This document shows positions 15,068 through 20,288 of a DNA stretch of 20,288 nucleotides, one piece after another. The notes beneath the pieces were generated by a model. That model saw nothing but the letters and a program-made list of their open reading frames with translations, had not been told where the DNA came from and searched no databases. A program made the position numbers and the translations under genes. The stretch's first letter is position 1. Every line of letters begins with the position of its first letter. Source of the stretch: Chloroflexota bacterium (GTDB taxonomy: Bacteria > Chloroflexota > Dehalococcoidia > UBA1151 > TMED-70); NCBI GenBank assembly GCA_002711965.1, contig PASM01000028.1, forward strand, positions 1 to 20,288, given 5' to 3'.

Positions 15068-16266
15068 GCACCTATCCTTGTGACTCTTCTATTTAAAAAG
15101 TTCATAAAAATTGATATAAAAAGACTTAATCCTAAAAATGTAATAAGTATTAGAAATAGCATAGGCAAAGCATGACCTGCATTGTTCATTATTGTTCTAG
15201 AAACCATAAATACATCTGGATATGCTATAGCAACAGATAAACTTGAATTTTTTGTTAAATTTAAATACTGATTTGTTAAGGGAGGAATTATTGATCTCAA
15301 TGCTTGAGGTAAAATAATTAAAGTAATTCTCTGATAAGAGCTTAATCCGAGTGCTTGAGCTGCTTCAGTTTGACCTTTTGGAAGGCTTTGTATACTACCT
15401 CTTACAATTTCAGTAATAAAAGTTCCTGTATATAAAACCAAAGCAAATAAAATAGCAGAAAACTCAGGAGAAAGTAAAAATCCACCTGATTGAATATAAG
15501 TACCATATTCATTGACTTCTAATGAAGGAATATCTGAGTATAAATCTATACCTAGAATGAAATAAGAAATTATAGCAATCGATAGAAAAAATCCCAACGA
15601 TATCAAATTAGGAGAAAAGAAATTTACATTTTCTTCTCGAAATTTATTTAAGTAAGATCTAACAAATAAAGTTACTATCAAACTTACCAAAAGTATTAAA
15701 AACCACAAAGATCCATTTTCAACTGAATTAATGAAAGGAAGAAGTATTCCTCTATTTGACCACACCGAAATCCCTCCAAAAGTTAATGCTTCTGAAATTT
15801 GTGGTAATTGCAATAAAACTAATTGCCAAAATATTATTTGGATTAATAAAGGTGTATTTCTAATAAATTCAACATATCCTGCAGAAATCCTACTTATTAA
15901 AAAGTTTTTTGATAATCTAGCAAGGCCCATTAAAACCCCTAGAGTAGTTGCTAATAATATACCAATAAAACTTACTCTAATAGTATTAATTATTCCTACA
16001 AAATAAGCCTGCCATCTAGAAGCATTACTAGTATAGTCAATTAAGAAAGCATGACTAATACCAAATCCTGCCCTACTTCCTAGGTGACCAAAACCAAGTT
16101 CTAAGCTAAATGCTCTCGTAATTAAGTAGAAAAGAAAAAGAATCATAAAACCAGAAAAAACCAACTGAATCAAAAGCTTTCTAAAAGTTCTATCGTATAA
16201 AAGAACTTCAAGCTTTTTTTTCGTTGATTCTTGAGTTTTTAATTGTTGAAATAAGTTTGAAAACAT
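15064..16266 (-). CDS. aapQ: General amino-acid ABC transporter permease AapQ
   Basis: A 400-residue inner-membrane permease with an N-terminal cytoplasmic stretch, a first helix at about 31-50 and then the split AapQ layout: YVEFIRNTPLLIQIIFWQ at 131-148 before a long insertion, and the EAA loop (GQTEAAQALGL, 298-308) after it. The insertion containing SVWSNRGILLP and extra helices between these blocks is characteristic of AapQ/BztB-like subunits. It is downstream of the binding-protein gene with a 66-bp spacer almost filled by a 16-bp hairpin. No Shine-Dalgarno site is seen in the eight bases between hairpin and ATG, so translation may be held below that of the binding protein. It overlaps aapM by 4 bp. 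Confidence 0.92.
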   Translation of the reverse strand: MFSNLFQQLKTQESTKKKLEVLLYDRTFRKLLIQLVFSGFMILFLFYLITRAFSLELGFGHLGSRAGFGISHAFLIDYTSNASRWQAYFVGIINTIRVSFIGILLATTLGVLMGLARLSKNFLISRISAGYVEFIRNTPLLIQIIFWQLVLLQLPQISEALTFGGISVWSNRGILLPFINSVENGSLWFLILLVSLIVTLFVRSYLNKFREENVNFFSPNLISLGFFLSIAIISYFILGIDLYSDIPSLEVNEYGTYIQSGGFLLSPEFSAILFALVLYTGTFITEIVRGSIQSLPKGQTEAAQALGLSSYQRITLIILPQALRSIIPPLTNQYLNLTKNSSLSVAIAYPDVFMVSRTIMNNAGHALPMLFLILITFLGLSLFISIFMNFLNRRVTRIGA

Positions 16267-16274
16267 ATGATTAA

Positions 16275-16310
16275 TTTAACCTACAGGGTATTTCTACCCT
16301 GTAGGTTAAA
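16275..16310 (-). promoter_or_regulatory. 16-bp perfect hairpin between binding-protein and permease genes
   Basis: Arms 16275-16290 and 16295-16310 pair over 16 bp without mismatch. The four-base loop is TTTC on the plus strand and GAAA in the minus-strand transcript. The hairpin begins 22 nt after the aapJ stop and ends 8 nt before the aapQ ATG. The 3' side has no U-tract, so it is not a standard terminator. It more likely protects the 3' end of aapJ mRNA, or limits aapQ translation, giving the usual excess of binding protein over permease. Confidence 0.75.
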
Positions 16311-16332
16311 AATTTGCTTAGTTAGGGAATTC

Positions 16333-17403
16333 CTATCTAAATGGAGGAGCGTAAATCAATCCACCATCTGTCCACTGAGCATTTAAACTACCTTCTCTTG
16401 TTAGTCCTAGTGGAACTAAATGCCTATCGTATACCTCACCGTAGTTACCTACTTGAGATATAACGTTTTGCATAAAGTCTACTGGGATTCCAAAAGAAAA
16501 ATCTGGCGGCTCACCACCGTCAAATCCTACACCAAGTAATCTTGCCATTCCAGGATCTGTTGGGCTTCCTGCCATTGATGCAACATTAGAACTGTTAATT
16601 CCACTTTCTTCAGCCTGCATCATTCCAAATACCACCCACTGAACAACATCATAGAATTCACTATCGTTGTCTCTTGTAAGAGGACCTAGTGGTTCTTTAG
16701 ATAAAGTTTCAGCCAAAACTACATGATCATTAGGGTTAGAGAAACCAGCTCTTTTTGATGCTAGACCTGACTTATCAGTAGTCCAACCATCACATCTTCC
16801 TTCTTCATAAGCTGCTTGTAAAGGATCATTTGTTTCAAATGTCAAAGGTGTGTAAGGAATACCTGCAGTAGAAAATCTATCATCTAGATTTAACTCTGTA
16901 GTTGTTCCTTGAAGAACACAAACTGTTGTACCTGACATTGATTCAATTGAATCATATCCGCTACTTGCTTTCACCATCATGCCTTGTCCATCATAGAATG
17001 TAGGGACTGTAAAATCGTTACCCAAGTCTCTATCTCTACTTGCTGTCCAAGTTGTATTTCTAATAAGCATGTCAATTTCATTTGCTGCCAATGCTTCAAA
17101 ACGTGCAGAAGCTGTCAAAGGAACATATTCAACCTTACTAGAGTCTCCTAAAATTGCTGCGGCTACAGCTTTACAGAAATCAATATCAAAACCTTCAAAT
17201 TGTCCTGAAGAATTAACAACTCCAAAACCTGTCAAGTTATCATTGACTCCACAAACCAACTCTCCTCTTTCAAGAATAGTTGTAAGAGTACTTCCACTAG
17301 AAGAACTAGATGAAGAATCCTCTTCACTGCTACACGCGGCAAAAATGAAGATTGCCATTAGCAGCACTATCATTGCCACTAACTTATTGCGTAAATAAAA
17401 CAT
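16333..17403 (-). CDS. aapJ: General amino-acid ABC transporter substrate-binding lipoprotein AapJ
   Basis: A 356-residue extracytoplasmic solute-binding protein of the PAAT family. The start is placed at the ATG at 17403, preceded by a consensus AAAGGAGAG; the in-frame ATG at 17424 would put that site inside the gene. Residues 1-23 form a signal peptide with a hydrophobic core, followed by a lipobox-like FAAC (Cys24) and a Ser-rich linker (30-36 are seven serines). The protein is thus probably lipid-anchored. The ligand domain follows, with GFDIDFCKAVAAAILGD, the RNTTW motif, the TTVCVLQGTTTELNL block, the conserved DGWTTDKSGL, and the AapJ-type C-terminal block (GLTREGSLN). Proteobacterial AapJ is normally a free periplasmic protein, so the anchor points to a monoderm or Chloroflexota-like cell plan, though not conclusively. 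Confidence 0.92.
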   Translation of the reverse strand: MFYLRNKLVAMIVLLMAIFIFAACSSEEDSSSSSSSGSTLTTILERGELVCGVNDNLTGFGVVNSSGQFEGFDIDFCKAVAAAILGDSSKVEYVPLTASARFEALAANEIDMLIRNTTWTASRDRDLGNDFTVPTFYDGQGMMVKASSGYDSIESMSGTTVCVLQGTTTELNLDDRFSTAGIPYTPLTFETNDPLQAAYEEGRCDGWTTDKSGLASKRAGFSNPNDHVVLAETLSKEPLGPLTRDNDSEFYDVVQWVVFGMMQAEESGINSSNVASMAGSPTDPGMARLLGVGFDGGEPPDFSFGIPVDFMQNVISQVGNYGEVYDRHLVPLGLTREGSLNAQWTDGGLIYAPPFR

Positions 17404-17415
17404 AATCTCTCCTTT
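17404..17415 (-). promoter_or_regulatory. Strong ribosome binding site that fixes the aapJ start
   Basis: AAAGGAGAG (17415-17407) lies three bases before the ATG at 17403. The AGGAG core is five bases away, ideal spacing. Nearly the same site precedes aapP. These are among the best ribosome sites in the window and fit high expression of the binding protein. Confidence 0.8.
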
Positions 17416-17568
17416 CATTTCCATATATTCAGGAGTGACACCAGCAACTTTAGTCCGGGATTCACCGAAATTAGATCTATGTTTGGTTACATACTACTAC
17501 CTTTTTTAAGAGAATCTAACTTAATGTCTTATATATCAGTAAACAGAAAATAATGTCTACTATATTTC
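17416..17568 (-). promoter_or_regulatory. aapJ upstream region with candidate promoter and long leader
   Basis: A spacer of 165 bp separates the amine-oxidase stop from the aapJ start, the longest gap in the right-hand cluster. On the minus strand TAGACA (17559-17554), 18 bp, TATATA (17535-17530) is a candidate promoter. It would give a leader of about 120 nt. The proximal part of the leader (about 17420-17470) is clearly less AT-rich than other spacers and stays open in the aapJ frame from a TAG at 17499-17497 without any usable start codon. I recognise no known riboswitch in it and found no convincing long stem. Confidence 0.35.
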
Positions 17569-18705
17569 CTAAAATCTACTCAGAGAAAATTCAGATAAAT
17601 CATATTGAATATTTTGGCCAACAATCATATTTGAGCAAATTTCACCAATAGCTGGAGTGAATTTGAATCCATGCCCTGAACAAGGCGAGCAAATAATTAT
17701 ATTATCGTCTTCAGGGTGACGATCCAAAATAAAATCATAGTCAGGAGTATCAGTATAAATACATACTCTGGTATCAATCAATTCTCCATTTGCAGAAGGG
17801 ATATACTCTTCTAAAAATCCTCTAATTATATCTATGTCATCTTTATTAGATTCTCTTAGCAAATTATCAGGAGAAATAAATTTCCCATTATGATGCATAG
17901 CAACTTTAAATCCTTTGCTTTCAATTATTGGTTGAGTATAAAATTCCAATCCATTTTCTAAATCCCATCCAGTGTTTGGAAGATTTTTATTTAAGAATAA
18001 TTCTTTATCTTTTTTTGGCTCAAACCAAAGAAGAACTTGCCTTTCAGTTTTTACTGGAATATTTATAATTGGCAATAAATTCTTAATCCAAGCACCAGAA
18101 CTGAAAATAAGTTTTTCTGAAAAATAATCACCTTTATCTGTTACAACTTTATATGAATCAGATAATTTTTCCCAAGAAAGAACCCTTTCATTAAATTTAT
18201 GTATCGAACCATTAGATTTGGAGTTTTTAAGAAAATATTCTATTGAATTTTCAGGAAATACAGCCCCGCTTCTATTTTCTAGCAACCCTTGGAAATTTTC
18301 TGGAGGATTTAGTACTTTATACCTATCAAGTATTTCTTTATTATTTAGTTCTGATATTGGGATGTTATATTTTTCTGCAGATAATTTTGCATCTTTTAAA
18401 TAATTCCCATCGCTTCCTAAATAAAGACCTCCATACTCCATAATAATTTTTTTTGTTGAAGAATTTTGAATTTCATGCCAAAGTTCATATGCCCTTTGTA
18501 CAATTGGAACATATGATATTCCTTCATGATATGCTTCCCTTATCACCCTAGTATGACCATGAGAAGAACCTAAATTATGAGGAGGGTGATAAGTATCAAA
18601 GCCTAAAACCTTAACACCTTGCTTAGAAAGATAATAAGAACTAGCACTTCCCATTGCACCTAGTCCAATAATTATTACTTCAGCAGCATTATTTTTAAAA
18701 CTCAT
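17569..18705 (-). CDS. FAD-dependent amine oxidase, monomeric sarcosine oxidase / SolA-like
   Basis: A 378-residue cytoplasmic flavoenzyme of the DAO family closest to monomeric sarcosine oxidase and N-methyltryptophan oxidase, which oxidise N-methyl amino acids to the amino acid, formaldehyde and hydrogen peroxide. The FAD motif GLGAMGS is at 14-20. GSSHGHTRVIREAYHEG at 46-62 is the second flavin signature. TRVCIYTDTPD contains Cys315, the same number as the covalent FAD cysteine of Bacillus sarcosine oxidase. SGHGFKF carries Lys348, which activates oxygen in that enzyme, and His271 or His272 lies where the substrate-site His is expected. All catalytic residues appear intact. It follows the second enolase gene by 30 bp and precedes the amino-acid transporter, so imported N-methylated amino acids are a reasonable substrate guess. 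Related pipecolate- or saccharopine-type oxidases cannot be excluded. Confidence 0.88.
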   Translation of the reverse strand: MSFKNNAAEVIIIGLGAMGSASSYYLSKQGVKVLGFDTYHPPHNLGSSHGHTRVIREAYHEGISYVPIVQRAYELWHEIQNSSTKKIIMEYGGLYLGSDGNYLKDAKLSAEKYNIPISELNNKEILDRYKVLNPPENFQGLLENRSGAVFPENSIEYFLKNSKSNGSIHKFNERVLSWEKLSDSYKVVTDKGDYFSEKLIFSSGAWIKNLLPIINIPVKTERQVLLWFEPKKDKELFLNKNLPNTGWDLENGLEFYTQPIIESKGFKVAMHHNGKFISPDNLLRESNKDDIDIIRGFLEEYIPSANGELIDTRVCIYTDTPDYDFILDRHPEDDNIIICSPCSGHGFKFTPAIGEICSNMIVGQNIQYDLSEFSLSRF

Positions 18706-18735
18706 ATTTATCCAATCTTTTAATTAAAAAATAGA

Positions 18736-19851
18736 CTAATCAATACTATGTACTTTATGAAAATCTATCCAATCTTCATCTAAATTAATTCCTAACCCTG
18801 GATTCTGGGGTAAATTCAATTTTCCGTTTGGATTAATTTGAATTTCTTTATCAATTCCCCACTGATGTATATGTTCTGGTCTCCAGTATTCATAAAAAGA
18901 GTTATTTGAAACTGAAGAAATAACATGCAAATTAGCGATGTTCATTATAGAGTTCCCTGCCAATCCTATTTCACAATTTATATTAAATGCATCAGCCATT
19001 GCTGACAATTTAATTAAGCCAGTAATTCCTAGTTTTCTAGTAGTTCCACGTATCATTCCAACAAGATTATTCCCTAAAAAATTTGCTGCTTCTTTAATTA
19101 GAAAAGTAGCTGAATCACTCATATTAATTGGAGTATCTAAGGTTTCATGTAAACGCTTTATTCCTCTTATATTTGACGTAATCACAGGATCTTCAAACCA
19201 ATAGTAATTATTTGAATCTAAGGCTTTTCCAACTTTCAGTGCTTCATTCAAGGAATAGCCATGATTTCTATCTAACATCAGCTCCATTTTGTTACCAACT
19301 GCTTTTCTTACACCCTCTACAACTGAAATTGTATCCTTGACGGTTAGGTTCCCTGGATGAATTTTATATGCTGAATAGCCTTCATCAAGTAATTCTTCGG
19401 ACTCTTCTATAAATCCTTCAGGATTATTATGTCGAGGAGGATATGTAGCATAAAGCTTTATTTCTTTATCTTTTCCTCCTAGTAATGAGAAAATTGGCTT
19501 CCCAAGTTCTTTACCCGCAATATCCCATAAAGCTACATCTATTGGAGCCCAAGAGGAGTAAATAGGCAAGCCATGCCCAGATAAGTTATCAACTTCTGAC
19601 CACAACCATTCTCTATCATCTGAGTTCATACCTAAAATTTTAGGTTTTAAGACATCATTGATTATTTTTATTCTATCTTCAGATGAAGAAGCTTGGTCTC
19701 CAATAAATGCATTACCCTCTATTCCTTCATCAGTAATCAATCTCAAAACACCTTGAGTAGTTTTCCCTCCAATGTTAGATCTTTCATCTTTTACATTTAA
19801 TGGGCCAGGGTCTCTTTCAATAACATCTATTTGAATCTTATTTATTTTCAT
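18736..19851 (-). CDS. Enolase-superfamily protein (mandelate racemase/MLE fold) with altered active site
   Basis: With the ATG at 19851 as start, 371 residues. An upstream in-frame ATG would run 26 residues into the phosphoribosyltransferase gene and encode nothing enolase-like. The capping domain (about 1-125) ends with SWAPIDVALWDIAGKELGKP. The barrel shows AYKIHPG (Lys163, His165), metal ligands Asp194 (MLDRNHG) and Glu220 (WFEDP), and Asp246 (NMSDSA) as the likely third ligand. Where relatives with the same AYKIHP motif have, as I remember them, an Asp in a RGD-like motif and a His in EVHHGG, this protein has IRGTT (Thr270) and CEIGLAG (Gly296). The usual Asp-His pair is therefore missing. 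It sits 2 bp after the phosphoribosyltransferase gene and 30 bp before the amine oxidase. Fold is certain, reaction unknown. Confidence 0.85.
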   Translation of the reverse strand: MKINKIQIDVIERDPGPLNVKDERSNIGGKTTQGVLRLITDEGIEGNAFIGDQASSSEDRIKIINDVLKPKILGMNSDDREWLWSEVDNLSGHGLPIYSSWAPIDVALWDIAGKELGKPIFSLLGGKDKEIKLYATYPPRHNNPEGFIEESEELLDEGYSAYKIHPGNLTVKDTISVVEGVRKAVGNKMELMLDRNHGYSLNEALKVGKALDSNNYYWFEDPVITSNIRGIKRLHETLDTPINMSDSATFLIKEAANFLGNNLVGMIRGTTRKLGITGLIKLSAMADAFNINCEIGLAGNSIMNIANLHVISSVSNNSFYEYWRPEHIHQWGIDKEIQINPNGKLNLPQNPGLGINLDEDWIDFHKVHSID

Positions 19852-19853
19852 TT

Positions 19854-20288
19854 TTAAGTAATAATAGATCCAACATAATCTAATCCTCGAAATTTTCCGA
19901 TATAATCCATTCCATAACCAACAATCCATTTATCATCATCTAGTACAAAGCAAGTAAAATCAGGATGAAAAATATTATTTCTATTTCCTAACTTATCAAC
20001 TAACACTGAAGTATATACTTTTTCATTTGAAATACCTAAAACGCTTTCTCTGACTTTTAATAGCGTTTCTCCTGTATCCATAAGATCATCAATTATTATA
20101 CTTGGAGAATTTCTTTCTAAGCTATCTGCAAGAAAGTCATACCCATATATCTTTGTTCCTTGAGACTCCAAGGAGTTACCATATGTCTTTGCAATTAATG
20201 GAAACATTCTAGATGATCCCGGCTTCAAAGAGTCTAATTCAATTAATAATTTTGAAGCAAAAACTAATCCGCCAGTTAAAATAGGTAT
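19854..20288 (-). CDS. Hypoxanthine phosphoribosyltransferase-like protein (5' end cut by window edge)
   Basis: The minus-strand frame is open from the right edge to the TAA at 19856-19854, giving 144 residues of what is usually about 170-180. The ILTGGLVFASKLL segment at the start of the visible part matches the family's conserved glycine-rich loop. SIIIDDLMDTGETLL is the PRPP-binding signature with its acidic pair. DKWIVGYGMDYIGKFRGLDYVG is the C-terminal purine-binding block, with Trp stacking under the base and the Asp of GYGMDY. The enzyme would convert hypoxanthine, guanine or xanthine plus PRPP to the nucleotide. A TTG at 20228 is only an internal codon. It leads the minus-strand operon, 2 bp before the second enolase gene, an unusual partnership. 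Family call is firm; base specificity is unknown. Confidence 0.88.
   Translation of the reverse strand: MPILTGGLVFASKLLIELDSLKPGSSRMFPLIAKTYGNSLESQGTKIYGYDFLADSLERNSPSIIIDDLMDTGETLLKVRESVLGISNEKVYTSVLVDKLGNRNNIFHPDFTCFVLDDDKWIVGYGMDYIGKFRGLDYVGSIIT

Noticed and set aside
16275..16310. Hairpin as a rho-independent terminator after aapJ
   Set aside because: Neither strand has a T-tract after the stem, and the permease genes must be transcribed through it.
17288..17320. Short serine-codon repeat in aapJ as a tandem repeat element
   Set aside because: It is a coding poly-Ser linker after the lipobox cysteine, with mixed Ser codons, common in lipoproteins.
17069..17398. 109-codon open frame on the plus strand inside aapJ
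   Set aside because: It is antisense to a clear binding-protein gene. It exists because that gene uses few codons that give stops in reverse.
17404..17424. Upstream aapJ start at 17424 (adds MEMKGEI)
   Set aside because: It would put the consensus ribosome site AAAGGAGAG inside the gene and add charged residues before a good signal peptide.
19852..19929. Upstream start for the second enolase at 19929
   Set aside because: The 26 extra residues are the phosphoribosyltransferase gene read in another frame and are Trp/Tyr-rich, unlike any enolase N-terminus.

Overview
This is a 20.3 kb, strongly AT-rich and densely packed bacterial chromosome segment. I see no RNA genes, insertion sequences, phage genes or CRISPR, and no gene-free stretch over about 170 bp. 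It encodes catabolism and transport only: two enolase-superfamily enzymes, a type I Baeyer-Villiger monooxygenase, amidases, PLP and FAD amine enzymes, two ketopantoate-reductase-like dehydrogenases and a complete general amino-acid ABC transporter. The low GC, short spacers, paralogous enolase and flavoenzyme genes, and a lipid-anchored binding protein with a poly-Ser linker suggest a free-living marine bacterium. My best guess is a SAR202-like member of the Chloroflexota, a group reported to carry expanded enolase and flavin-monooxygenase families. This is inference, because no taxonomic marker is present.

Layout. (1) 1-3384, minus strand: MFS transporter, then M20D amidohydrolase, then acetamidase/formamidase (cut by the left edge), an amide-processing cassette. 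(2) 3534-4451, plus: an HSL-family esterase, overlapping tail-to-tail with (3) 6055-7149 and 4448-6049, minus: a D-threonine-aldolase/D-serine-dehydratase-like PLP enzyme followed by a Baeyer-Villiger monooxygenase. (4) 7286-10968, plus: zinc dehydrogenase, glycerophosphodiesterase-like protein, RhmD-like acid-sugar dehydratase and divergent transaldolase-like aldolase. This looks like an oxidise, hydrolyse, dehydrate, cleave route for a sugar or sugar acid. (5) 10986-20288, minus, read from the right edge: hypoxanthine phosphoribosyltransferase (cut by the edge), a second enolase-superfamily enzyme, a sarcosine-oxidase-like FAD enzyme, AapJ-Q-M-P, and two tandem ketopantoate-reductase-like paralogues.

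How they fit together: AapJQMP would import amino acids or derivatives. The SolA-like oxidase, PLP enzyme, M20D peptidase and acetamidase could remove methyl, amino or amide groups. The dehydrogenases, enolases and aldolase could process the remaining hydroxy and keto acids. Substrates cannot be read from sequence.

The clearest non-coding signals are a 16-bp perfect hairpin just upstream of aapQ, and a 10-bp hairpin with a U-rich tail immediately before the MFS start codon. The best candidates for new biochemistry are the 7286-10968 operon, the second enolase, which seems to lack its usual catalytic pair, and the monooxygenase whose fingerprint His is Ile. I found no defence system, mobile element or wholly unknown gene.
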